From positions 1-25,382 of the forward strand of contig JBCCRH010000026.1 of assembly GCA_039208045.1 (NCBI GenBank): a stretch of 25,382 nucleotides of DNA. The letters are read 5' to 3'. The notes below the pieces were generated by a model. The model was not told the origin of the DNA, did not search any database, and saw nothing but the letters and a program-made list of their open reading frames with translations. Shown piece after piece: positions 8,172-16,966 of the stretch (positions within the stretch are counted from its first letter, which is position 1; every line of letters starts with the position of its first letter). The translations under genes were made by a program, and so were the position numbers. This DNA comes from JBCCRH01 sp039208045. GTDB taxonomy: Bacteria > Bacteroidota > Bacteroidia > Chitinophagales > Saprospiraceae.

Positions 8172-9502
8172 GACGAAATACATTCATGAACTATTTACCG
8201 GTGAGCTTATTGCTCTTCCTGCTCTCTTTATCGAGCTGTACAGACCTAAAGTTTGAAGGGGAACACCAGTTCCCAGTAGTGGATTTTATTGGACTTGAAA
8301 GAGTAGATGAGACTGGTTTTGTGCTTACGGGCGAAGTACTATTCAAAGGAAACGATCCCAATTTGGAAGCTTACGCTAATTGGTATCCCGTTGATGCCTC
8401 GTACTTCAGAGAGCAAGCTGCTTTTTTGGAGCCTTTTGAACTCCCTTCTTCAGGAAAATTCAGAGTGCCGGTCAACCGCAATGTAATCAACGGTCTGCGA
8501 TATGACGCTGGTTTTGTCTTCCGATCGGGTGACCAAAGTATTTACCTGGACAGCGTCGCCACTTTTGAAACTCTAGGGTCAAGCACGGCTGCCATCAAAT
8601 TACTAGATGAAAGGCCATTTACCAATAGTGTTATTAGGGAGGCCTTTTTGCTCAATAGTTTTGAGCGTACATTTTATCTACTATTGAGACAAGGTGTTGC
8701 TCCTGATCTGTTCCCTGTAAACTCTATAACTGGTGAGCTTGGTGCACCAATAGATAACGCTAGAATCTTTTTCTTTGGTTTCATTATCGCAGCATCAGAA
8801 GAAGTCATTTACGCCTCTTCCAAGAAAAGTCTATTTAGTAGTATCGATGAAAATGGCTTGTGGCGAATTACGGGCGATATTACGCAAGAACCTGAACGCA
8901 TTGCCGACTTCCCCATTCTCACCAACGAGATGCTCTTCAGTACTGCTGCGGGAGAACATGCCTATATTGCTAAAAATGATGGGCAGTTAGTTCGCTTTCC
9001 CCTCAGCAATTATCAAGGCTTGGAAACCCTTTCTGACCTCCCTATATCCATCGAAGCGCATACTTATTATCCAGTCGCTATTGGTAATAAAATATATGTA
9101 TTCTTTTCAACGCCAGGGATGGCAGCAGGAACAGATTTTCATGAGCATGAGCTTTGGGAATACGCTATTGATACCGATAGCTGGACATTAATATCTACTA
9201 CTTTTCCTGGTAGTGGTAGGGATGAGTTCATTGTCAATTCAGATGGGCAACGCTACCTGTATATCGGTAATGGTGCTATTGGAACAGATCAAGACAATTT
9301 TTTTCCAAGAAGCGTCAATGGGGATATTTGGCGTTATGATCTAATGAATAATAGCTGGGAATTTGTAGGACTGCTACCTACTGACGCTGTGAATGTTAGA
9401 GTTTTGAACCCACGTGCTCAAAATGATAAAATTTATCTCATGTCGAGAGAAAGGGATACTCAGTTGTTTGCTATCGATCCGAGTCTACTACCTTTAGAGT
9501 AA
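8168..9502 (+). CDS. Kelch-like beta-propeller lipoprotein (paralog 2)
   Basis: The start is set at the ATG in the ATGA overlap with the preceding stop, giving 444 residues and a proper lipoprotein signal (MRRNTFMNYLPVSLLLFLLS, lipobox LSSC). The frame extends upstream to 8018, but that extension only shadows the preceding gene; an ATG at 8186 is another possible start. After the Cys come TDLKFEGEHQFPVVDF, then the NWYPVDASYF sandwich region, then kelch-like blades (LWEYAIDTDSWTLI, FPGSGRDEFIVNSDGQRYLYIG, GDIWRYDLMNNSWEFVG). It arose by tandem duplication with the previous gene. Coupling with the barrel-like protein suggests a surface complex of one barrel and two lipoproteins (inference). 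Confidence 0.82.
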   Translation: MRRNTFMNYLPVSLLLFLLSLSSCTDLKFEGEHQFPVVDFIGLERVDETGFVLTGEVLFKGNDPNLEAYANWYPVDASYFREQAAFLEPFELPSSGKFRVPVNRNVINGLRYDAGFVFRSGDQSIYLDSVATFETLGSSTAAIKLLDERPFTNSVIREAFLLNSFERTFYLLLRQGVAPDLFPVNSITGELGAPIDNARIFFFGFIIAASEEVIYASSKKSLFSSIDENGLWRITGDITQEPERIADFPILTNEMLFSTAAGEHAYIAKNDGQLVRFPLSNYQGLETLSDLPISIEAHTYYPVAIGNKIYVFFSTPGMAAGTDFHEHELWEYAIDTDSWTLISTTFPGSGRDEFIVNSDGQRYLYIGNGAIGTDQDNFFPRSVNGDIWRYDLMNNSWEFVGLLPTDAVNVRVLNPRAQNDKIYLMSRERDTQLFAIDPSLLPLE

Positions 9503-9586
9503 GTTTTTTTAACTTTTCGTAGGCTTAGCTGTTATAGAGATGATTTTCAATAACATGCGGGGATTTAACTTAAATACAGCTGTCCT

Positions 9587-10276
9587 ATGATGCGGATTTT
9601 ATTAGTAGAAGATGAAGAAAATATAAGAGATGTGGTCAAGCTCAACCTAGAGCTGGAAGACTATGAGGTAGTGGCCACCGATAACGGAAAAGACGCCATA
9701 AAATATTCCAAGGAGCAACACTTTGATTTGTTGATATTGGATGTCATGCTCCCAGAAATTGACGGCTACCAGATTTGCGAACAAGTGCGCTTAACCAATA
9801 TGGAAGTGCCTATTATCTTCCTTACTGCTAAAGATGCGCCTACCGATCGGATTACAGGACTTAAAAAGGGAGCGGATGATTATCTGACTAAGCCTTTTAA
9901 CTTGGAGGAACTGTTGCTCCGTGTGCAAAACCTGATTAAAAGGACGAGCAAGTCTCCTGAAAACACGCCTGAGGTGTATAATTTTGGTGAAAATACCGTC
10001 AACTTCGTAACCTATGAAGCAGAAGGTAACCCCGGCACGTTCAACCTTACTAAAAAGGAGGCGATGCTACTCAAACTACTGATTGATCGTAAAAATGAAG
10101 TCGTTTCGCGACAGCAAATCCTTCAATCCGTATGGGGCTATGATGTTTACCCTTCCACTCGAACAATTGATAACTTTATTCTGTCCTTCCGGAAATACTT
10201 TGAGCGGGATCCTAAGAATCCAGAGTTTTTCTTGTCAGTAAGGGGAGTTGGTTATAAATTTTCACTAGCCAGCTAG
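9587..10276 (+). CDS. Two-component response regulator, OmpR/PhoB type
   Basis: This is a 229-residue protein, normal for the family. The receiver domain (~1-120) has the acidic pocket E8-D9-E10, phospho-acceptor D52 (LLILDVMLPEIDGY), T80 (FLTAKDAPTDRI) and K102 (YLTKPF). The winged-helix DNA-binding domain occupies ~135-229, with FNLTKKEAMLLKLLIDR, VSRQQILQSVWG, TRTIDNFILSFRKYFE and SVRGVGYKFS. It starts ATGATG, so either Met could be used. No histidine kinase gene is next to it: upstream are the lipoprotein genes (84 bp gap) and downstream is a convergent gene whose stop lies 3 bp away. It is therefore an orphan regulator within this window, and its targets are unknown. Confidence 0.97.
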   Translation: MMRILLVEDEENIRDVVKLNLELEDYEVVATDNGKDAIKYSKEQHFDLLILDVMLPEIDGYQICEQVRLTNMEVPIIFLTAKDAPTDRITGLKKGADDYLTKPFNLEELLLRVQNLIKRTSKSPENTPEVYNFGENTVNFVTYEAEGNPGTFNLTKKEAMLLKLLIDRKNEVVSRQQILQSVWGYDVYPSTRTIDNFILSFRKYFERDPKNPEFFLSVRGVGYKFSLAS

Positions 10277-10279
10277 CCA

Positions 10280-11551
10280 TTACCTCAATAGGATCACATC
10301 CCCCCTTTCCTGGTAGTTAGTAATGCCCTCTGGCGTGGCTATACTATAGCTTAGTTGCCACACATATACGCCATTAGCTGCATCTAGGCCGTAAGCTCTA
10401 CCAGTCCAATTCGTGCCTGGTTCTTTTGTGTAGAATACTTGATTTCCCCATCGGTCAAATACTTGAAATTGGTAAGTACTTACAGGAAAATCTACCTCTA
10501 CAAAAGGGCCAAAGGTATCGTTGAAGCCATCATTATTTGGTGAAAAAGCATTAGGTACAAATACTTTTGGTGCGCAATCATTGAGCACCACTTCCAATTC
10601 AATAGGAATACTGGTGCAGGGGAGTTCTGCTTGGATGGTATATGTACCTGCTTCTTGCAACTGGCGCTCTGCTCCTGTATAGCCATCTTCCCAACTATAG
10701 GTGACTTCCAAGGCTCGAAAGTCAAAGAGCGTGTCTACCCTTACGCTGATTCCATCAGTCTGGTCACATTGATTTACACGGTGTTCTAAGCGTTCTGGCA
10801 ATTCAATAAGCTCCACATCATCTACATCCTGATAGTACATGTGGTAAATAACAGCATTAAGGTTCGGTTCACAGGGTGGCGCTATCTCAAAAGTACCGAA
10901 GGGTAGCGTGATGCCCAGATGACTCCCACCAACGGGTGCTTCTAAGCACGTGTGCAATGCCTCCCACTGACTGCGCCCCGACCCACTTAGAAATGGAGCT
11001 GAAAAGGCATAGAACGGGCTATGATTAAAGGAAAGTACTTGTGAATTAGAACCGATTTCTGTGTAGAGGCTATCATAACCTAAGACGACCTGAATGGTCT
11101 TTGCGGGATTCGTGGGGCAATCTTGCAACAGACTATCTTCACTGGGGTGATCTGTACCTTTGTTCCGAGCGCGTAGCGCTAAGTAGTAGAACTTGCCTGC
11201 TTCCACTTCGCGTAAAAGGGGGGTAGCGAAGGCCTCAGAACGAAAATTGCCATTAAAATTTAAAGCACTTATAGAACCCACATAACCTGAATTGGCCTCT
11301 CCTGACCAAAACCCGTTTGGCGTGCCATTCACCGAACAGTTGGAGTCAAACCAATCGGAAGTACCACTCATGGGGTACCAAAACTCGGCTCGCTCAAGCA
11401 TCTCAGGAGGAAAATCACAATCGGTGTTCGTATTGCGCTGAAAGCCTGGATCAGGTATTAAATTTTGCCCACAGAGTGGCAGCAATGAAGCTAGGCAAGC
11501 GATCCAAAGGATGCTGTATAGCCCTATTTGCACATAGTATAACTTACTCAC
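10280..11551 (-). CDS. Secreted protein with T9SS type B sorting domain (paralog A)
   Basis: This is a 423-residue protein. The signal peptide ends at LPLCG before QNLIPDPGF. Residues ~28-235 form a beta-sandwich region that looks like a galactose-binding/carbohydrate-binding fold (EFWYPMSGTSDW; FYYLALRARNKG); residues ~245-325 form an Ig-like SprB/adhesin-type linker with paired Cys (NQCDQTDGIS, LPCTSIPIE). Residues ~330-423 are the gliding-motility/CHU_C type B sorting domain: VFVPNAFSPNNDGFNDTFGP, FDRWGNQVF, GVYVWQLSY and final GDVILLR. The type B domain directs export by T9SS and retention at the cell surface. It is the last gene of the three-gene minus-strand array, 24 bp behind paralog B. 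Its stop lies only 3 bp from the stop of the convergent response regulator gene. Confidence 0.88.
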   Translation of the reverse strand: MSKLYYVQIGLYSILWIACLASLLPLCGQNLIPDPGFQRNTNTDCDFPPEMLERAEFWYPMSGTSDWFDSNCSVNGTPNGFWSGEANSGYVGSISALNFNGNFRSEAFATPLLREVEAGKFYYLALRARNKGTDHPSEDSLLQDCPTNPAKTIQVVLGYDSLYTEIGSNSQVLSFNHSPFYAFSAPFLSGSGRSQWEALHTCLEAPVGGSHLGITLPFGTFEIAPPCEPNLNAVIYHMYYQDVDDVELIELPERLEHRVNQCDQTDGISVRVDTLFDFRALEVTYSWEDGYTGAERQLQEAGTYTIQAELPCTSIPIELEVVLNDCAPKVFVPNAFSPNNDGFNDTFGPFVEVDFPVSTYQFQVFDRWGNQVFYTKEPGTNWTGRAYGLDAANGVYVWQLSYSIATPEGITNYQERGDVILLR

Positions 11552-11575
11552 TTTAGTTGTTTTTAGTTAGAAAAC

Positions 11576-12835
11576 TTAACGCACTAATAAAACATCTCCC
11601 ATTTCGCGAAAGCGTTGTTCACCACTGGGCCCTTCAATCGTATATTCCAATACCCATACATAAACACCCACCCCTGCTATGCTACCTAAAGCATCACCAT
11701 TCCAGGTGTCAGTAAGCTCATTAGATTCAAATAGTAGCGCTCCCCAGCGATCATATACTTGAAAGGAATACTCCACCGTCGGAAAATCTACCTCTATAAA
11801 AGGGCCAAAACTATCATTAAAGCCATCTTGGTTGGGTGAAAAGGCATTGGGTACGAATACTTCGGGTTGGCACACTTCAAATGCTAAGGCTACACTGATC
11901 GGGATGCTGCCACAATCTAGATTGATGCTAGCATCGTAAGTTCCTGCTTCGGTAAGGGTACGCACAGGCCCCTCTGTCCCATCTGCCCAGGTGTAGGTGA
12001 CGGATTCTAGCGCCCGCTCATCAAATACTGATCTCAAGTCGACGAGCGGGTCAGCGTCAGTGCTGCATAGAAGAATGCTGGTGTCTATACGTTCTGGAAG
12101 AGCTTCGAGATTAATATCATCCATCTCAAAGTAGACAATAGCAAAAAAGCCGAGAGAATCGATAACGATGCAGGGTGGTTCGATGTCAAAAGAACCAAAA
12201 CGTGGCGCCACCGCCAAGTGCCTTACGGAAGGATCACCCTGAAGGCATCTTCCCATGGTAGTAGGAAAGCTCTCTTGATAGCTTGCCAAAAAGTCTTCCT
12301 GAAAAATAAATAGTGGGCTGGCATTGGTATTCACCGTTCCGTCATCATCATCTAGCACAAAGAAGATGCTATCAGGAGCCGTGTAGACGCGGATGTCTTT
12401 TTCTGGTGTCAGCAAACAATCAAAACTGAAGGGTCCCTCTCCTCTAATCGCAACCCCTCTATTCGTAACCTCCATTTCAAAATAGTATAGCCGGTCTGCT
12501 TCCATGGGTTCAGATAGTGCGGTACCAATGGCTTCTGAATAGTGAAACCCTCTTAACCGGAGATCCATACGCATGCCAATAGACCCTCTACCTGCTTGAA
12601 TCCCTACAAATGGGGCATTGGGATGGGGAGGGCATCCATTGATGTGCCAATCGGGGGTGGGGTTGGCTACATACCAATGCAGGGAGCTTTGAAATACTTC
12701 ATTGGGCCATATACACTCTTCAGAAGTAAGGGCGTCAAAAGAAGGATCTGGTATCAGATTTTGTCCATTAGAATAGGATATAGCTCCAAAATAAGCTGCT
12801 ATGTATAACAGCAAATAGTTACACTTCATAATCAA
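11576..12835 (-). CDS. Secreted protein with T9SS type B sorting domain (paralog B)
   Basis: This is a 419-residue protein, or 417 if the second Met is used (start 12829). The signal peptide ends at SYSNG before QNLIPDPSFDAL. The domain order is as in its neighbours: sandwich region with HWYVANPTPDW and YYFEMEVTNRGV, an Ig-like linker with Cys pair, then the type B sorting domain at ~326-419 (VFVPNAFSPNQDGFNDSFGP, YDRWGALLFES, GVYVWVLEY, GDVLLVR). It is closer to paralog C than to paralog A (shared WPN/G, WYVANPTPDW, DLRLRGFHYSEA, CLxGDPSVRHLAVAPRFG). It lies 43 bp behind paralog C, so it is probably co-transcribed. Confidence 0.88.
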   Translation of the reverse strand: MIMKCNYLLLYIAAYFGAISYSNGQNLIPDPSFDALTSEECIWPNEVFQSSLHWYVANPTPDWHINGCPPHPNAPFVGIQAGRGSIGMRMDLRLRGFHYSEAIGTALSEPMEADRLYYFEMEVTNRGVAIRGEGPFSFDCLLTPEKDIRVYTAPDSIFFVLDDDDGTVNTNASPLFIFQEDFLASYQESFPTTMGRCLQGDPSVRHLAVAPRFGSFDIEPPCIVIDSLGFFAIVYFEMDDINLEALPERIDTSILLCSTDADPLVDLRSVFDERALESVTYTWADGTEGPVRTLTEAGTYDASINLDCGSIPISVALAFEVCQPEVFVPNAFSPNQDGFNDSFGPFIEVDFPTVEYSFQVYDRWGALLFESNELTDTWNGDALGSIAGVGVYVWVLEYTIEGPSGEQRFREMGDVLLVR

Positions 12836-12878
12836 GTTGTTTGTACGTACTAACTATACCTTTTAAAACCAGACCCTT

Positions 12879-14150
12879 TTATCGTATGACTAATACCTCT
12901 CCCATTTCCTTGAAGGTAGAAGTATCGTCAGCATTACTCACTTCATATTCCAATACCCATACATACACTCCACTTTTTGCCGCGTCCCCAAAAGCTTCAC
13001 CATTCCAAGCGTCATTCATGGATTGAGACTCAAATAGCAAACCTCCCCACCGATCGTATATTTTTAAAGAAAAGCCCGTTATCGGAAAGTCTGCTTCTAT
13101 AAATGGCCCGAACGTATCATTAATCCCATCATTATTCGGCGAAAAAGCATTAGGCACGTAAACGTTAATAGCACAAGACTCGTATGCTACCTCTACGCGC
13201 ACTGGAATACTTCCACAAGATAACTCGATCGTAGCTTCATACCAACCCGCTTGCTCAAAAGTTCGAACAGCACCTACGGTACCGTCTGCCCAACGATAGT
13301 TGACAGAGCGGAGCGCCCGTTCATCAAAAATCTCAGCAAGATCAATAAACTGATCAGGGTCGGATAGGCACCACAATACACTCGTATCTATTCGCTCTGG
13401 AAGTTTGTGTAGGTGGACATTATCAAGTGCATAATAAGCGATATTGAACACTCCCATAGAATCAATCAGCTCACAAGGAGGTGCTACCTCGAAGGTTCCG
13501 AAGCGAGGGGCAATAGCAAGGTGCGTAACGGAAGGGTCACCAATTAAACATTCCCCTAATTTCGTAGCAAAACTTTCTTCAGAACTCGCTAAAAAGTCTT
13601 GCTGAAACTGGAAGAGCTCCGTAGCATTAGTTGTAACCGCCCCATTATTAAGCTCATCAATGATAAAGAAGATACTATCGCTAGCGGTGTATACACGCAC
13701 GTCTTTCTGTGGGGTGATCGTACAATCTGCCCCAAAGCTATTTCCCTGTATCAGATAGATCCCTCTATTGCGAATCTCCATTTCAAAATAATACAATTCC
13801 CCAGCTTCCATCGTACTTGCCAGAGGCGTACCGAAAGCTTCCGAATAGTGAAATCCTCTAACCCGCAAGTCCATCCTAAATCCTGCTTCCCCAGTGCCTT
13901 GCGAAAAGTCCCAATAAGGGAAATTGGGAAAAGGCTCACAGCCATTGACGTACCAATCGGGGGTGGGGTTGGCTACATACCAAAAAGCAGAGCTTGGCCA
14001 CACATCGCCTGGCCAGATACACTCCGTAGAGGCTAAGAAATCAAAAGAGGGATCGGGAATGAGGTTTTGGGCACGCACCAATACCGAGCACAGGAGACCT
14101 ATCAGCCCTATAAATAACCCTTTTCTGATCTTTTTTAAAAAAAGTTGCAT
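12879..14150 (-). CDS. Secreted protein with T9SS type B sorting domain (paralog C)
   Basis: The start chosen at 14150 gives 423 residues and a good signal peptide (MQLFLKKIRKGLFIGLIGLL, cut after VRA before QNLIPDPSF). The frame extends to an ATG at 14195, but that start would lie upstream of the promoter-predicted transcript start. The protein has the sandwich region with WYVANPTPDW and YYFEMEIRNRGIY, an Ig-like linker, and the type B sorting domain over the last ~94 residues (VYVPNAFSPNNDGINDTFGP, YDRWGGLLFES, GVYVWVLEY, GEVLVIR). It is the first gene of the array and divergent from the gene at 14246. It shares a 31-bp identical DNA stretch with paralog B. Confidence 0.87.
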   Translation of the reverse strand: MQLFLKKIRKGLFIGLIGLLCSVLVRAQNLIPDPSFDFLASTECIWPGDVWPSSAFWYVANPTPDWYVNGCEPFPNFPYWDFSQGTGEAGFRMDLRVRGFHYSEAFGTPLASTMEAGELYYFEMEIRNRGIYLIQGNSFGADCTITPQKDVRVYTASDSIFFIIDELNNGAVTTNATELFQFQQDFLASSEESFATKLGECLIGDPSVTHLAIAPRFGTFEVAPPCELIDSMGVFNIAYYALDNVHLHKLPERIDTSVLWCLSDPDQFIDLAEIFDERALRSVNYRWADGTVGAVRTFEQAGWYEATIELSCGSIPVRVEVAYESCAINVYVPNAFSPNNDGINDTFGPFIEADFPITGFSLKIYDRWGGLLFESQSMNDAWNGEAFGDAAKSGVYVWVLEYEVSNADDTSTFKEMGEVLVIR

Positions 14151-14182
14151 TCCACCGATTACCTTTTTTGAACTAATGGTAT

Positions 14183-14213
14183 TAAAGGTAAACAAGCGAC
14201 CAGACTACAGCAA
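14183..14213 (-). promoter_or_regulatory. Candidate promoter for the three-gene type B cargo array
   Basis: Read on the minus strand, TTG (14213-14211) is followed after 20 bases by TACCTTTA (14190-14183), one base off TAnnTTTG. Spacing fits the Bacteroidota -33/-7 promoter. Transcription would begin near 14176, downstream of the 14195 ATG and upstream of the 14150 ATG, which supports the shorter start. Confidence 0.5.
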
Positions 14214-14245
14214 GAAGTAACTTTTTCTTTTTAATCCAAAACCAT

Positions 14246-15343
14246 ATGAAAATGAAATTAAAAATGTTATCAACACGATGGGTCCTCGGGACCTGTGGGC
14301 TGGTCTTGCTGCTAGTCGGTTTTTCGGCCTTTCGGCCGTCCCCTACTCCGCCCTTCAAGTATGTCAGCTATCAGGTAGACTTAGAGCGCTACCATTTGCT
14401 TAGCGAAGGAACAAATGCAGCGGATTTAAGTCCACTAGAAGTTAGCGAGCTACAGCCAGAATCTATGTCTTGGAACGTAGAGCGAGTATTAGTGGGTGGA
14501 AAATATACCACAACTATTACACTGCTAGACGCTGGCTTAGACGAAGATTGGATGGGTGATTTGCGCCAAATAAAAATTACACCTGACGAGATTCGAGGCT
14601 TCAATTCGGCAGGACAGCTAGTAGTAAGCGAAACGCATAGCCCTCAAGCCTTAGCACTTATTGAGCGATTGACAGGGGATGTGCTAGGTGGAACGGATGA
14701 TGATCGCATGACCTTTGAGCCCCTTACTACCTCAGACGTTGAAGATATACGACAAGCAGGAGGGGAAATCGACCAACTGGATGATGCTAGTTTTAAGATT
14801 AGCCGAGGCGATCGAAGTATGATTTACGATTATAGAAATTACATTATCGAACGCCAACAAATACAAAAAGGCAGAACGAAAAGTAACATACGAGTCGAGT
14901 ACTATAAAGTGCTAGATCAGGATCGCTACATTCCTAAATTGCGTACCGAACGGACTTCTACCTACACAAGAACAGGGCGATGCATAGAGCGCATCCAAAC
15001 GGTTGCTTATTCTAACTATCGATTCTCCAGCCGTGGCAAGGGCTTTAAACCTGGTGCCCTAGTAGCTCCAGCGACTGCTGATGTAGAATTGGCAGAAAAG
15101 CTACAAGTATACCCCAATCCAGTGCATGACTTATTACAGGTTCAGCTGCCTCCGACTTATCAAAATGGAAAGGCGGTCACCTTGGAGATTATCGATTTGA
15201 CAGGAAGTAGTATTTATCGCCAACTGGTATTTCCAGAAGATTCTTCTGCCAACCTTAAGGTCGGGCATTTGCCCAAAGGCGTCTATTTCGTGAAGGCTGT
15301 GCAAGACCAGGCGACTAAAGTCCGCCAATTCATCAAACAATAA
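14246..15343 (+). CDS. Secreted protein with T9SS type A sorting domain, function unknown
   Basis: This is a 365-residue protein. The N-terminus MKMKLKML...WVLGTCGLVLLLVGFSAF is a signal sequence with a long n-region. Residues ~40-275 match no family I recognise; they include a mixed charged region with DDDRMTF, SRGDRSMIYDYRNYIIERQQ and a Tyr/Arg-rich stretch (TERTSTYTRTGRCIERIQTV). Residues ~286-365 are a type A sorting domain: LQVYPNPVHDLLQVQL, VTLEIIDLTGSSIY, LPKGVYFVKAVQD, final QFIKQ. The product should be exported through T9SS. The lipase-like gene starts 19 bp downstream, so the two form one transcript and may work together. Confidence 0.82.
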   Translation: MKMKLKMLSTRWVLGTCGLVLLLVGFSAFRPSPTPPFKYVSYQVDLERYHLLSEGTNAADLSPLEVSELQPESMSWNVERVLVGGKYTTTITLLDAGLDEDWMGDLRQIKITPDEIRGFNSAGQLVVSETHSPQALALIERLTGDVLGGTDDDRMTFEPLTTSDVEDIRQAGGEIDQLDDASFKISRGDRSMIYDYRNYIIERQQIQKGRTKSNIRVEYYKVLDQDRYIPKLRTERTSTYTRTGRCIERIQTVAYSNYRFSSRGKGFKPGALVAPATADVELAEKLQVYPNPVHDLLQVQLPPTYQNGKAVTLEIIDLTGSSIYRQLVFPEDSSANLKVGHLPKGVYFVKAVQDQATKVRQFIKQ

Positions 15344-15362
15344 TCCCCAAAAACTAATAGTC

Positions 15363-16868
15363 ATGAACAATAAACTAATTATTAGCCTGGTAGTGCTTTG
15401 TTTTAGCATTGCAACAGCTTATGCTCAATCGGGTTGTTCCTCCTATACGCATCCTATTCTATCAGATGGCAGTACCACTTCTGTCCCTTTTACACCGCCA
15501 ATTGGCCCGCCACCCCCACCACCGCCGCCACCTTCGCATGATGGTGATCGGATAATATTTTGGGTGCATGGCTTACAGGGCAATTCGGACTCTTGGGCCA
15601 GAGCGAGTGCCGCTGTCGCTGTTGGTAGTAATGATTTTGAAGCGCGTAAGGTATTCTCGCTCAACCCGGAATACCCTGAGTATGACCTCGATAATGCTGC
15701 TTGGTTTGTCCACCAAAAACTAGTGCAAGAGGGGGACCCTGTTAATGATGCCATTGGAAACGATAATCCCGAAACAAACTTCATTGTAGCTCATAGTCAA
15801 GGGGGAATCGTCTCTCGTGCTGTCGATAAAATGTATATCGATACCGACCTAGAAGCAGAACGCCGCTTTGGGGGGATTGTCACCTTTGGTTCTGCTCATC
15901 AGGGGGCGCAGATACTGAACAATTTCGATATGATCATCGACTATGCAGATGCCGCTTGTACGGAACTGACAGCAGGCCCTATTGCAGAAGAAATTTTGAC
16001 CAATTTTTGGCTTGATTTTTTCCTGAATGAAGATGCGGTGCTCGAAACAGCAGATGTAGCATGTACCTTCGTCAGTGAGCATATCCTACCAATGGCGCTG
16101 AGCAACTTCACCCCACCTATCACAGAGGATTACAAGGTGGGTGCCATGCAACTGGCGGAGCTTAATACTACCCCACACGATATACCCATGGTGGCCGTGT
16201 ATGGCCAAGAAGAGGAACCGATACTATGGCGTACAATCCAATATCTAGGTGTCGATAATCCTAATGATTATGAGCCTTGGCAGGCCAATAGTGATGACAA
16301 GTTAATTGAAAATGTATTTAAGAACACCCTTAAATATTTGTTCAAGTTCATGTTTTGGGAATCAGAAATGCAGCACTTAGAATCGTTTGGACTTCCTTGT
16401 ACACAGCCTTGGCAATGGGCGATCAACCCATTCTGCTACGCTTGGGATGATGACTACTGGAGGGCTTCGAAGCTCAGAGACAATTGGTACAAAGGATTCC
16501 GATGGTTAGAAGAATCCAATAATGAGTATAAGATCATGATCGGTGCTCGGACTCTGGAGACAACTGTTACCCAAAACTGTATGTGCCTCGGCCCTAGTGG
16601 CTTTACAATTACCCCATCCAATGGGCAGCCCTGTGCAGACCAAGAAGAATGCTCCTTGGTGGCTTCCGTAGATGTAGAATGGATCGAGAAGCCGAGTGAT
16701 GGAGTTGTCCTAGCGGAATCCGCAGGCAGTATGCCACAAGCTAATTATTCTGTTTTGCTTCCTAATACCAGCCACATGCAAATGCGTAATAACAAGGAAG
16801 CTAGGAACTTTTTCAATGCTCTATTTGGTGGCGAATATGGCTTATACTTTAGAACACAAACCCGATGA
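15363..16868 (+). CDS. Secreted lipase-like alpha/beta hydrolase
   Basis: This is a 501-residue protein. The Sec signal peptide (MNNKLIISLVVLCFSIATAYA) is followed by a short linker with a run of nine prolines (~49-57). The alpha/beta-hydrolase core starts at DRIIFWVHGLQGNSDSW (oxyanion-type HG at 69-70) and has the nucleophile elbow AHSQGG with Ser145, as in triacylglycerol lipases and PGAP1-like esterases (GGIVSRAVDKMY follows). A likely catalytic His is H471 (NTSHMQM near the C-terminus); the acid residue is not certain. A central insert is rich in Trp and aromatic residues (FMFWESEMQHLESFG; PWQWAINPFCYAWDDDYWR), and four nearby Cys (CMCLG, CADQEEC) may form disulfides. No T9SS sorting domain is seen at the C-terminus (ends FGGEYGLYFRTQTR). 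The substrate is unknown. Confidence 0.85.
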   Translation: MNNKLIISLVVLCFSIATAYAQSGCSSYTHPILSDGSTTSVPFTPPIGPPPPPPPPPSHDGDRIIFWVHGLQGNSDSWARASAAVAVGSNDFEARKVFSLNPEYPEYDLDNAAWFVHQKLVQEGDPVNDAIGNDNPETNFIVAHSQGGIVSRAVDKMYIDTDLEAERRFGGIVTFGSAHQGAQILNNFDMIIDYADAACTELTAGPIAEEILTNFWLDFFLNEDAVLETADVACTFVSEHILPMALSNFTPPITEDYKVGAMQLAELNTTPHDIPMVAVYGQEEEPILWRTIQYLGVDNPNDYEPWQANSDDKLIENVFKNTLKYLFKFMFWESEMQHLESFGLPCTQPWQWAINPFCYAWDDDYWRASKLRDNWYKGFRWLEESNNEYKIMIGARTLETTVTQNCMCLGPSGFTITPSNGQPCADQEECSLVASVDVEWIEKPSDGVVLAESAGSMPQANYSVLLPNTSHMQMRNNKEARNFFNALFGGEYGLYFRTQTR

Positions 16869-16966
16869 GAAAAACGCGCCCTTTTAAATATCCGAGTTTA
16901 TTTTCGACTAAGACCCTCTTAAACAGAGGCCCATAAGATATAGTCTGTAGTTTATGGTCGAGTGAA

